From Chlamydomonas reinhardtii (lineage: Eukaryota; Chlorophyta; Chlorophyceae; Chlamydomonadales; Chlamydomonadaceae), in the NCBI RefSeq assembly GCF_000002595.2, contig NC_057006.1, forward strand, positions 5,625,356 to 5,689,355: a DNA stretch of 64,000 nt, in the 5' to 3' direction. Under the pieces are notes generated by a model. The model had not been told where the DNA came from. It did not search any database and saw only the letters and a list, made by a program, of their open reading frames with translations. The position numbers and the translations under genes are program-made. This document shows positions 12,638 to 24,182 of this stretch, piece by piece (within the stretch, counting starts at the first letter, position 1; each line of letters begins with the position of its first letter).

Positions 12638-15600
12638 TCAGATCAACAGGTCGTCCATGCTTAGCCCGGCCAGGTACGGGTCGCACAGCGCCGCCGCCGC
12701 GCTGGGCCGCCGGCAAGGCCGCTCGTCCAGCAGCCCCTCCACCAGCCGCCGCAGCCCCGCCGGCACCCAGCCGGGCATGTCGGTCTCGTAGCGCTGGTAG
12801 GCGCGCATGCGGCCCACGTCGCCGTGCCACACCACGCACGCCGTCAGCAGCACGCCCAGAGAGTACATGTCGGCGGCGGGAGAGGCGGCGGCATGCACCG
12901 CGGCGGCCACCGCGGCATGCACGGCAGCGGCGACCTCGGCATGCGGCAGGCTGCCGGCGGATAGCACTGCCGTGGCGGCGCTGCTGGCGGCGGCCACGGC
13001 AGCCTTGCGCAGCTCGGGCGCGGTGAAGACCATGAGCGCGGCCTCGGCGGCGCCGACGCTGGCGGAGCTGTTGGGGCCCCGGCCCACAAGCCCCGCGGCA
13101 GGCGCGGCTGCACCGTCGTCGATGGTCCCTGCTGCCCCCGCGTCGCTGCCGGCTGCCGCCGCACAGGCCCGAGTGCGCGGTACAAAGTGATGCCGTGCCG
13201 CCGCGTCGCCGGCCGCCGCCGCCCAGCTGCGCAGCCGCTCGAGCACCGCACCGGCGGCAACTCGGCCGCGCCCGCCGTGGTCTGCTGTTAATGCGCAGGC
13301 AGCCGCGGAGGCGGCTGCGGCGCGCGCTCCCGCCGAGGCGGCCGCCATCATCAGGCCGGTAGGGCAAGGCGGGGGCGCGGGGCAGACGTGGTGGTAGCAG
13401 GGCAGGCCGTCGGTGTGGGCGTGTGGTGCGGCGATGAGGCAGCGCGCGGTGCCAAAGTCGGCTAGGAGCACCCGGCCGATGCCGCTGCACAGCACGTTGG
13501 CGGGTGTGATGTGCAGGTGCACAAAGCCCTGCAACACAAGGCACACAAACACACACAGAGACGTAAGCTTGGCGTGATCCACAGCGGCGATATTTTTACA
13601 AGTATGTGTAAGTAATGCGTGAAAATTCTAAGAGTTTGAGCGAGCAACCCCAGCTCACCTGCACGTGTAGCCCATAGAGCGCATGCAGCAGCGACGCGGC
13701 CACCACCCGCAGCCGGGACTCGGCCATCAGCATCTCACTGGGCGGCATGCGGGGCGGCAGCACAGCCGCCGGCGCCGCGGCAGCTGCCGCAGGAGCAGCA
13801 GTCACCGGCACCGCGGGCTTGTTGCTGGTCACCGCAGGCGCCGCCTGCTGCTGGGGTTGCCCGTGCTGGTGGTGTTGCTGGTTCTCTGGTGGGTGGCCAG
13901 GCTGCGGCGCTGTTGCAGCAGCAGCGGATGCCATACCGCCGGTCGGCACCACTGGCGGCTGCGTGGCAGCCGGGCCTGTGCAGCCAGCGGGTCGGAGGAC
14001 CAGTGCTGGCGGCGGCGGCGGCGGCGGTGGCGGAGCGAACTCGCCGCCAGCCGACGCCCAAGCCGAGTCACCAGCGCTGAACCCGCTGCTGAAGCTCGCG
14101 CATCGACTGATTTTAAGATTTCTGCCGCACGCCTGCCCATCATGCTCTCCCTCGCCCATCTCCTCAACGCCATCCTCAATCGCCCAGGCACGACCTGCGC
14201 TGCCACCGTCGCCGCTGCCACTGCCACCCAGGCAGCTGCTGTCGGCGCAGTCCTCCAGCTCCATGTCCAGCTCCATGTCCACACCCATACCCATGGGCCC
14301 CAACAGCCCACCACTGCCGCCCATCACCTCCTCCTCCTCGCCCTCGCCGGCGCTCAGCTCCCCACCGCGCACCGAGGACGAGGTCGCGGAGAAGAAGGAT
14401 GAGCCGCCGCCGCACAGCAGCATCTGCATCGGCAGCTCGCCGCCGCTGCCGCCCTCGCCGCCCTCCGCCGCTCCGCCCGGCTCGCCGCCGGCCTCGACGG
14501 TGCAGCAGCTCGTGGTGACCGAGCAGCTGCTGACCAGGCTGGAAGGAATTACGGCATCGGCGTTGGCGTCCGAGCCCCCGCCGGCGCAGCTTTGCGGCAG
14601 GCGCAGGATAGTGAGAGGCAGCGCGGCTGCACACGACTTCAGTTGGAGGTGCGGCGGTATCGAGGGCGCGGCTAGCGCGGCTGCAAGTGCGGCGGGCGAG
14701 GTGCAGGTCTCAAAAGTTTCCGGGTATGCGAGGAAGCGGCGCGCGCTTGTGACCTCGCCGCGGTCGAGCTGCCATGATTTGTTGGCCGGTGGTGAGGCGT
14801 CGGCGGCGGCGGGCTCGGGGGTCGCGGGCGACGGCGGTGGCGCGGAGAGGCAGCGCACCGCGCCGCCGGCGCCGGCGGAAGATGCCAGCGCGGCGCCGTG
14901 GTGGGCGGGCAGAGGGCAGGAGCAAGTGCTGCCACTCCGGCGGTGCTCCAGCGCGTTGATGCTCCTGAAGATGCCGTTGTGGGGACCATCCGCGTCCCCG
15001 ATTTCGTGGTTACCGGCGCAGCCGGCGGGCAGCAGAGCCTGAGGCGCTGGCTGTGCCCGCGGCGCCTGCTGCTGCGGCTGTGCGGGCTGCAGCTGGCCCA
15101 GTGACGGCTGCACCTCCGCCGGGGGCGCAGTGGCAGCGGCAGGCCGCGCCGGCGTGGGCGGCAGGAATGAGCCCCGCAGCGCGAGTGCTGCCTCCACGGC
15201 GGCGGAGGCTCGGGCCGCCCGCGCCTGCTGCCACGCCGCCTCCGCCTCCAGCGCCTGCTGCCGCCGGATCTGAACCAGTGCGTCCTGTGAAGTGAGCAAC
15301 AGCACAAGAGCAGGTCCAGGTCACGGAAGTACACATTTACAGTAAGTTTGTCGGCCAGGCCGTCAACTCCCAAACGCCGTCCCCTCGAGGTTTGCCCCCG
15401 ATTCCCCACCCGCTGCCATGTAGCGGCGGTCCACGCGCGTACCAGCATGCGCCTCTGCCCCCCACATCACGAGATTCACGACACGCCACGCAAGCCCGGA
15501 AGTCCCCGCAACGGTCCTCCGTGATTACCTTGCAGCGCAACCCCACACAACAACTCCCCCCTCCCGAAGGTTCCACCAGCTTCCCTGCAACCTGCAGCTA

Positions 15601-16296
15601 TACCCATACCCACCAGCTCATCCTGTAGGCTGCCGCCGTCCGCATACTCGGTCAGCAGCGCCAGCCGCCCGCCGGGCAGCTGCGCCCAGCCCAGGCAGCG
15701 GCACACGAAGGGGCTAGCGGCGGCAGCCGCGCGCAGTGCCGTGGCCTCCCGCAGCAGCGCCTCACGGCTGTTGCCCGCCATCAGCATTTTGCGCGCTGCC
15801 AACAGCGGCTCCGAGCCCGAGTCGCAGTCAAGGCACGGCAGCTCGACCAGGGTGACGGAGGACTGCGAGCCCGTGCCAAGGTGGTCGATGACCCGCGCCG
15901 AGAAGAGCGCGCGCGACAGCAGTGTGTCCGAGGAATCCTGCGGCTGGAGTCGGGAGAAAGACGACAAAGGGCTTGCAAGCTGCTCGAAGCTGCCCGAAGC
16001 ACTGGCCCATCGGCATCGACTTGGGCAGTTGCAACCACCCTTGCCCATTGCCGTTTTCTTTGGTTTATCTGGGGTCTTTGAAACAAAGAAGAAAGATGGC
16101 GTTGAAGGATTCACGCCGGCCGACCTCCTACCTGCGGACTGAAGGCAATTCGCGCGCCCGTCGCCCAAGCCTCGGCCTTGCGATGGGACGCCGATGGATT
16201 GCCTGTCGCTGCCACCATGTCCACATCTTGAGCAGAAGCTTCCCCCTCCAGGGGAAGTTGTGCCGCGAACGGGTGGAGTCCCACGGCCTGCTTCAT
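12638..16296 (-). CDS. large protein-kinase-fold protein with degenerate HRD motif
   Basis: Exons 16132-16296, 15614-15937, 13659-15284 and 12638-13528 give about 1,001 residues, all junctions phase 0. Kinase landmarks appear in order: glycine loop (DHLGTGSQSSV), beta-3 lysine (LLAARKMLM), alpha-C glutamate (LLREATAL), hinge (LLTEYADGGSL), catalytic loop (VHLHITPANVL), DFG (LLADFGTAR), APE (FTAPEL), helix-F Asp (ADMYSLGVLL) and the late Arg (RRPSAAAAL). In the catalytic loop the usual HRDxKPxN is HLHITPAN, so the catalytic Asp and the following Lys are both replaced. About 520 residues of Ala/Pro/Ser/Gly-rich sequence sit between the hinge and the catalytic loop, and a further ~130 between DFG and APE. 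It may be a pseudokinase or an enzyme using another base. The start is uncertain: the first in-frame ATG is at 16296, but the frame stays open about 70 bases upstream. Confidence 0.72.
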
Positions 16297-16965
16297 GTTC
16301 CTAGCGCTGGCTTCCACGAGTGTAAAAACCGCAGCGCTATTATGACAACCCACTAGATTGCAGGTTCACCCATGCATCAGAGCCTGTAGCGATATGGGCT
16401 GACTGCGACCACCCCTGATTTCGTCACCCGTTTAGACACGGCCCGCCTACTCGCTCGATGTGGTACGTGTGGATTTGCCGGGCGACTGTATAGGGTATGG
16501 TTAGTAAATGTATGTGGGCTATGCTGTAAATGAGAGCTAGAGGGGGCATCAAAAAGACCGACCGCTACAAGAACGGTTGGCTTCCTCATTCCGCTGTCCC
16601 AGGCTGTCCGGTTTCCGCTCGTTTCCAAGAGCACTGCCCCTATCCGTCAATCGTTCAACTTCTAGCCAGCATCATTGTCGCACTGCGCCCATTACTCGCA
16701 TGATGGCGGTGCACGCTGCATTCCACGACACGCTAACCGCTGCACTGGTTCGCCCAGTATCGGCGCCTTCTTCGTGCCCCCCAACCGCCAGCTGCGCATC
16801 TTCGCGAGAAACCCTGCCACGTCTGCGAGCAATAGCCGACATGCAGAGGCCACCCAGCCGAGCTACTCGAGCTCAGTCCACACGCCCCATCTGCCTCCTG
16901 GCACCTGAGGTGGTTGCTACCCCCCATACATGTCCACCCCTAAACAACCCCCCTTTCCCCGCCAA
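16297..16965. other. intergenic region between tandem minus-strand genes
   Basis: Contains the 3' end of the delta-tubulin transcript and the promoter of the kinase gene. I saw no minus-strand TGTAA signal here and no other feature. Confidence 0.45.
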
Positions 16966-19900
16966 TCACAGCCGCGCGTAGCGCTGCGCAATGTCCTCGA
17001 TACGCGCAAAGCAATCCTGGAACTCCGCCACGCTCAGCCCATACTTTTCGTACTGGTGTACGAAGGCGCGGGACTCCAACATGCCGTACGCGTGCTCCTG
17101 CATGCGCTGGATTGGGCCCACGCAGTGCTGCGGAGCAGGGGAAGAGCGCGACGGTAAAACGGCAGATACAGGCCGGGTAAGGGAAACGTGCGTCACGGCC
17201 ACTGGGGGAGCCGCCCGGCAGCGCTCCCACTTAAGGGAAACGCGTCAACGGCATCGCGGTTGTTGCGCCGTGCCGAAAGAAACGTTTCCCTCAACCTCCA
17301 ACTCCCTCGCTGGGTCTCAGTTAACGTGGGATTGGTTCGGCTAACCACCGCTTCCCACACCCCTCACCCGGTCGTTGCTTAGCAGGCACGCCGACATGGC
17401 GCAGCGGCCGAAGCGGCCAGTGCTGTACGACACGGACAGGGGCTCGGGGCTCCAGGCGGCGGACAGGGCGGGGTCAGCGAACTCGCCAACATCCGCCTCG
17501 GCTGCGGGGTGGGCGTAACCCGCACGAGGCGTACGCCAGGGCAGAAGTCAGGTGGCGAGAGCACGCTTTGCGACCCAGTAACCTTCCCCGCCTTGCGTGT
17601 TGCCGCTCTCTCTGGGCCTGGCCGCCGACGTGTTCCTGAAGGCCCCAACCCACCTGCGCCCTGCCCTCGCAGGATGAGCCAGCTGGCTAGCGCCCGGTTC
17701 ACAGTCGGCCCCGCCAGCCCGGCCCCCAGTGCCGCCGCCGCGCCCGGGCTCTGCGGCGTGATGCTCCAGTCCAGGCCCTCCTCCAGCACACTGCCTGTTG
17801 AATCCACGTCACAGGCAGCGCACGGCAGGAGGGCCGCCGTCACCGCCAACCGCACCATCAGTACCACAGCACAAGCGTCGCATGCGTCCGATCAGCCCAC
17901 TTACGCGCCACACGGCCAGGCAAACCCAGCCGACATGCAACCACAGTACGTGCGTACCCGCCACGCTCCTAGCACACACCCGCCTCGCCCCTGCCCACCT
18001 GTCACAAGCATCTGTCGCAAGCGCTTGGTGAGCGCGGGCCAGGTGAAGGTGGTAAAGTCGATGTTGGCGGGCGGCAGCTGCGGCACCGAGCGCAGAGTCA
18101 GCAGGCGGTAGGCGGGGTGGCCGCACAGTCGCGTCACCAGCTCCGCCAGGGGGGCGGTGCACACGCCCCAGCCGCCGCTGCCGCCGGCGCCTGACGCAGA
18201 GGGCGAGGACGCGGCGGCGTGCGGCGGCGTGGCACCGCCGCCGCGGGACCCGAGTGACCTGATGATTGAGTGAATGCGGGGCGCGTGGACATGTTGCCGG
18301 CTTGCGGGAGGGCCGCAGGAGGCCGTTCCTCAGTGTTGCGATAATCCTGCTTTTGCACTTCACTCACCCCAGGCCAGGGCTCTCGCCGCCTAGCCGGCCA
18401 CCGCTGCTATCCGCCCGCCTCAACGCCGGCAGCTGTACCCCGCCGCCGCTGCTTCCGGGGGAGCTGCGCCCCGGACCAGCTCCATGCCCGTGTGCTTGGT
18501 GGTGGTGGTGGTGCTGCTGGGATGCTGGGGCCACGTAGGCGCCGCCGGCGTAGGGGCCGCGGGGCTGGGAGGGCAGCAGCGCGGCTGCCAGGGCGCGGGC
18601 TGCAATGCCGTTCATGTCCTGTTCCCGCGTGCGATGTGTGACGCGAACATGGTCAGCCGTGCTGGAAGATCGTTTCTGATATCCATGCACCCAGGGTCAG
18701 GACTGATCGGCACGGGCCCGAACTCTGCCCTTTCAGCCCAGCCTCCTCCACCCTGCTCTCTCCCGCCCTCCCGAGCACCCGGCCCCTCACCCCGAACGAC
18801 GGCCGCGCAATGCCGTACAGCTTGGCCGCCGTGCGGTGCAGCGCCTCGTTCTCCAGCAGCACCAGCCCGTCGCTGACGTCGGCCAGGTGGCTCAGGGTCA
18901 GCAGCGTGTTGTAGGGCTGCACAATCACCTCGCCGCTCTCGTAGGGCCTGGGCGGCGGGGCAGTCCGCGCGGCGGCGCGGAAGGCAAAATGGTTGGCAGG
19001 CAGCAACACACGGCTGGTTACTCAACACCCAGCTGCCGCGAGCTCCTCGTGCAAAGCAGAAGCCGGCCCAACAGCGCACACCCCGGCGTGGTCACAGGTC
19101 CTCTGGGCTGAACCAATCACGCCCTTCAAACCCCTTCTTCAGCTGCCCACCGCAGCCCACACACCCGCACCCACCACACGCAGCAGTTGGCGACGAAGGC
19201 GGAGTGGTACTCGTCCCGCAGCGCCTCCGCCACGTAGGTGCCCAGGCCAGCCCCTGTGCCGCCCGCCATGGACTGAAGCAGCAGGAAGCCAGTCAGGCTG
19301 TCCGCGTGCTCCACCTGAGGGGTAGACCGGGCGGCGGCAGAGGGTGCCAGTGGCATATACCATTGTAGGCCTGTGCAATGTGTTGACGTTGCCCTCTCCC
19401 CTGTGCTCGTGAACAATGGCTGACGGCCAATGGCATGTCATGACAGAACTAGCCCAGCCTTCTCGCCTACCGTGTTAAAGCCCCCATGCCGCCACCACCC
19501 CCACCCCGAACCCCCCTCTGGTGGGCACTTCCTCACCTCCTTGCGCACCAGGTCCAATGCGTCCTCGTGAACCTGGGGGCCGTAGCTGCAGGTGCAGAGA
19601 ACAAGGGGGGGGGCGTCGTGGCCGATGTGGGCTGTGGGAAGGTTGGAACCGCCGGCCGGGCATGCATGGTAGACGCAGTGGAGGCTGGGCAGGCTGTGAC
19701 AAGCACGGGGGCGCGCATACGTGTGGAAGGCCACCGCCTGGCAACCAGAGACACATCGTAGCCCAGGCCAGCCCTCAACCCTACCCCCGACCCCGGAACC
19801 AAAGCTCCAGCGTCATCCTCTCGATGCCAGCGCCGATGCGCGCTGCAACCGCCCACGCACCCATGCGCCCTTGAGCCGGCTGTACGCGCACACCGGTACA

Positions 19901-20451
19901 CACACCCACCCGTGGAAGCCTTGTGCCCAGTTGTTGCCGCTGCCGCTCTGCATGACCAGGTAGCCGGAGGAGGGGTAGCGCCACCAGCTGCCGGAGGCTG
20001 CAGCGGCGGAGCGCGCGCCCGCCACCACCTGGTGCCCAGTCCACATTTGGCAGTCGGCAGGGGCAGGTGAAGATGCAGGTGGAGATGACACGAATGCAGG
20101 TAGACCAGACGCAGCAGGAGAAGCAGAGCACGTAGGTGGTGACCAGCATGTTACGCGACCGCTTTTCAGCTGTTTCGCTCCCCAAAACCCATCGAGCTTG
20201 ACAATGACGACTGCATATCGAATTGTGGCCCCATATCCCATAGCTAAGGGCCGTCATGCCCCCACCTTGGGCTCCATGTCGATGAGCACGGAGCGCGCCG
20301 TGTACAGGTTGGGGTCCGCGCTGGGGCGGAAGTACTCGTGCACCGCATCCGTGCCGTAGTCATGCGATGAGAACTCGGTGGCGAGGGTGTTGAAGAGGCT
20401 GCAGCCCAACTGGTTGCCGCACTGCCCGAGCTGCAGAGTGATGCAGGGCAT
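16966..20451 (-). CDS. UNI3: delta-tubulin
   Basis: Ten exons (20266-20451, 19910-20028, 19537-19585, 19175-19314, 18791-18947, 18368-18618, 17999-18258, 17654-17794, 17368-17501, 16966-17127) join in phase to 532 residues. The start MPCITLQLGQCGNQLG and the segments QSGSGNNWAQGFHGYGPQV, the tubulin GTP-binding motif MAGGTGAGLGTYV, VWPYESGEVIVQPYN and the delta-type C-terminus AFVHQYEKYGL identify delta- rather than alpha/beta/gamma-tubulin. The protein also ends without the acidic tail of alpha/beta-tubulin. Delta-tubulin is needed to add the C tubule of basal-body triplets; the Chlamydomonas uni3 mutant lacks it and makes doublets. Exons 6 and 7 carry an insert of roughly 90 residues rich in Gly, Ala, Pro and His (QQHHHHHQAH) between the LSHL helix region and the ITxFTW-equivalent DFTTFTW strand, where animal delta-tubulins are shorter. 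Confidence 0.93.
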
Positions 20452-20861
20452 CCCGTGTCAAAACCTACTTCGCTCCGCCAGAGTCCATGAATTATGTCCC
20501 GCCAGGAGCTACATCGTGCTATCGCTAGTAACAGAGCGTGCTTTTACCGAGGCCTCAGGGCAATCTATCGCTTTTCCAGCAGAACTTGTTTTGGCGCGCG
20601 AACCCTGGACAACTCAACTGGATAGGCTACGAGCTAAAGCATGATTTGTGTATGCGACACAGTCATTTGTAATGTAATTTCTCGCAATCGCCCTCGCCGC
20701 AAAATGGACTTGAAGACCTGCACGGAAGCGGGATGAAGCCAGTGTCGCCCGCCTTAATCCTGTCGCGCCCATGTGAGCTTTGATGCATAGGGGAATGCAA
20801 GGGGGCAAAGCTGGCATGGTACTTGGGGTTGACCCTGACAAAAGGGGGCTGAAGACAGAGA
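20452..20861. other. delta-tubulin upstream region
   Basis: Promoter and 5' UTR of delta-tubulin are expected here, overlapping the 3' end of the unknown ORF upstream. AT content rises around 20650-20680. No motif identified. Confidence 0.4.
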
Positions 20862-21350
20862 CTACACGGGGATGACCCTGGATGACACGGGCAGTGAGGG
20901 GAGGCGATGAAGGGCCCCTTGGCAGACGCAAAATCTGTGGATGTGTAGAGGCGCCATGTGCAGCACCTTGAGAGAAGCGATTTGCACGAGTTGCCTGTGT
21001 CTCGAACAGAGGTGGGGGATTGACTGAGTCGCCTGGCAGGGGGAGCCGAAACCCACACGACTCCATGGGGCCTCGTGGGGCCTTTGGTCGCAAGTGCACC
21101 GATTGCATCTCAGGTTCTGATCGTAGGTCATTGCCTTAGACAGCTTGGTTAAGCGCCGGAGGCTCCCAGGTCGCAGCCTATGCTCAGGGATCGCCGCGAG
21201 CAGCCGCTTCTCCTCCGCCAGCCGGATGTTTTTCTCAAGCTTGTCGACATCAATTTCTTGGCCAGTCTTTTCGTAATGAGCGGTGGCCAGAAATTCGCAC
21301 TCCGACCGCAGTGAGGCAACGCTGAGGTAACGCTGAGAGTAATGCTCCAT
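20862..21350 (-). CDS. unrecognised small protein
   Basis: Single open frame of 162 residues starting at an ATG 273 bases from the divergent start of the C12orf56-like gene. The first ~75 residues look like real protein: Glu/Lys-rich and probably helical, with KLEKNIRLAEEKRLL as a likely coiled-coil segment. The second half (Cys-rich NLRCNRCTCDQRP and then His/Leu-rich sequence) looks less protein-like and may be intron or 3' UTR read in frame, so the true 3' end is doubtful. No family recognised. The genomic position between delta-tubulin and C12orf56-like is the only context. Confidence 0.4.
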   Translation of the reverse strand: MEHYSQRYLSVASLRSECEFLATAHYEKTGQEIDVDKLEKNIRLAEEKRLLAAIPEHRLRPGSLRRLTKLSKAMTYDQNLRCNRCTCDQRPHEAPWSRVGFGSPCQATQSIPHLCSRHRQLVQIASLKVLHMAPLHIHRFCVCQGALHRLPSLPVSSRVIPV

Positions 21351-21623
21351 GGCTGCAGCGCCTTCATAAAGGGTATATCTTTGTTATCTAGCAATCGACG
21401 GTTGGATATAGGCGGAATGAGGCGAACCCTAAATGAACCCCGCCCACCCACCATCAGACGTGCAACAACATGCCTGAATAATTATAACTTCGCTGAGTCG
21501 ACCCAACCATTCCAGCTCTCTGTTTGCATTGATAAACAGCTTGGTACATAGGTAAACATGCGCGGGCCAACCGCGACTTTTCAATAACCGACGCGAGCCC
21601 GGCTTTCAGGCTTCTTCGCGCGA
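21351..21623. promoter_or_regulatory. short divergent promoter region
   Basis: 273 bases between the unknown ORF (-) and the C12orf56-like gene (+). More AT-rich than its flanks. No clear core element seen. Confidence 0.4.
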
Positions 21624-24150
21624 ATGGCGCACAGCGCGCAATACCAGACATTCTTTCGATGCGAGGGCACAACACTGCTTCGCAAGCTGCCCGAGGAGGC
21701 TCGCTTGTCGCTGCGGTATTTCGAGACGGTGGGGGTTTTACAGCATTTCCGCCCGCTGCCGCCGCTCACGTCCAGCCGGCGAGTCGTCAGGGGAAAGCGT
21801 TACTACTATGTGGCTGTCACGGATTGGGGGTTGTTCCTGCTCACAAAAGACAACAAGGTGGAGGGCTCGGTGCTACTGGAGGTGCCCTGGCTCGGCGTGC
21901 GCGAACTGGTGAGTCGCGCCTGCCCACAAGCCGCGTAACTTTCGCCTGACGCGGGGAGTAGCACTGCAAGGGACTGCTGGGGTGAGGTGAACTGATTAGG
22001 GCTTGACGCTTGACGCTTGGGCGGGCGTTGGCAATAGCAGGGAGTGGGACGGCAACCGTCCCAGCCAGTTGTGCCATGTGAGCCCTTTGTCAGTTCCACC
22101 CCCACGTCGTTCCCCAGTTCCTTCCGCCCAGCCTGGCACGCTCACACGCAATCCCTCACCCCGCAACCACAACATCTCCCGCGCTCACCTGCAGGATAAG
22201 ACGGAGACGGACAGCGATGACTTTGTAAAGCGTGATCCCAAGAAGCCCGAAACAGTCATTCGCTCACTCGCACTCGCACTTTACCCAGAAGCCGACCTGG
22301 CCGCGCTGCCGCCCGCGCTGCTTAAAAAGCACGGTCTGCTGGGTCACGGCCAGGCGGCAGCCCTGCCACCCAAGCCGCCGCCCAAGCCCAAGCCGGAACC
22401 TGCAAAGGCGGGTGCCGCAGTCGGCGGATGCTGCGGGCGGAAGGGCGCCCAGGCGGGAGCTCTGGACCCCGCGGCCCCGCAGCCGCCGGGCGGGGGCTGG
22501 AAGGAGCGGCAGCAGCAGCTGGCGGCGGCGGCGGCTGCAGACCCCAGTGTTCTGCAAGCGAAGACGGTGACGGTGGCGCAACCGGCTGACCTGCTGGAGG
22601 AGATGCGGCGGGAGCGGGAGGCGGTGCAGGAGGCGGCGCGGCGTGCGCATGACATGTACCAGCAGTTTGACGAGCCGCCGCAGCCGTCTGTGCTACAGCT
22701 GTCGGAGCAGATGAAGCAGCAGCAGCTGCTGGAGGGGCAGCAGCAGGCGATGGCGATGGCGGCCTGGGCCGCGCAGCATGCGCAGCAGCAGATGGGGCCG
22801 CTGCTGGTCAACTTTGTCGCCAGTGACATTGACCCTCGGCTGCTGACGCCGGAGCAGCTGGCGGGCCTGCAGGCGCGGCAGCTGCTACAGCTCCAGTACA
22901 TGCAGAACCAGCAGCTGCTACAGCTCATCCGGCAGCAGCTGCACCTCAACCTGCTGCAGCTGCACAACCTGCGGGAGCAGCTGCAGCTGAGCGAGTGGGA
23001 GCGGCTGTGGCGGCAGTGGCAGGAGCTGCCCGCGCCGTACAACTTCGACACGCACCCGGCGCTGGCGGAGGAGGAGGACTGGATGGCCGGGGACGGCCGC
23101 ACGGGCGGCAGGGGCGGCGGCCACACGCACCTGCGGGGGCGCAGCGTGGGCGTGATCATGGAGGACGCCGGCCGGGCTGTGTGGGAGCGGAGCAGCAAGC
23201 ACGCGCCGCCGCGCTTCCTGCCGTACGCGCCACGCGCCATCGAGGCCATGGCGCCGAGCATGCCCGGCCCCGTGGCGGAGGCGACCGAGGTGCCGCCACT
23301 GACCCTATCGGGGCTGCGTACCGCCTCGGTCACAGGCGCCGCCGGCTCGGGCGGGCCTGCCGGCCTGCGCACGGCTTCCATCACCGGGCCCGGCGGCCCG
23401 GCGGGCCTGCGCACCGCTTCCATCACCGCAGGCCCTGGCGGCGCGCCTGGGGTCGCCGGCGCCGCCATGGCTCGCAACTCGCCGCGGCAGAACCTGTTCA
23501 GCACTCTGCGCCGCCGCGGCGAGGACGGGGCCACCGCTGGGTCCGCCGCCTCCGCCGCCACGGCGCGCGCCTGGAACGCAAGCCTGCCGCGGTCGCGCGC
23601 CGGGAGCGTGACCGCCGGAGCCGGCGGCGGCGCACCGGGCATCCTTGCCCTGGGCCAGCGTGACCAGCGGACTGGGTTGGCAGCTGCGGCCGCAGGCGGC
23701 GTGGGTGCGGGTGCAGGGCCGGGGGCGGGGTGGGGCGGTGTGCGGGCGTCGGATACGGACCTGCACCTGGCTGTGGAGGCGGGCATGGCGCAGCTGCAGG
23801 CCACACAGCGCGCGGCGGCGGCGGCGGCGCCGGCCACTGTGGCCATCCGCGCGCCGCCCGGGACCACGGCCGCCGACGGCAAGGCCGCGGGCCTATCCGC
23901 CCTCGAGCTGCCTGCGGGGCGTGCGGGCTCTGAGGTGTGGGGCGGCGGCGCGGGCTCGCCTGCGGCGTCCAGCGTGGGCACGGCGTCTGCGGCGGCCTCG
24001 CCCAGCACGGCCGGCGCGCCCAGCCCCAACCAGCTGAGCGCCTCTTTGCGGGGGTACCACACGCCGCCCGCGGGGGCGAGCCCGCCGGGTCCGGAGCGCA
24101 GTGCGGCGTCGCACCTCTCCACCTCCACGCCGCGTCCACAGCAACAGCAG

Positions 24151-24182
<32 letters not shown>

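Noticed and set aside
16132-16353. Kinase gene starting with an MGCHNS N-myristoylation signal
   Set aside because: The codon at 16353 is GTG, not ATG. The first in-frame ATG is at 16296, so the acylation motif would not be at the N-terminus.
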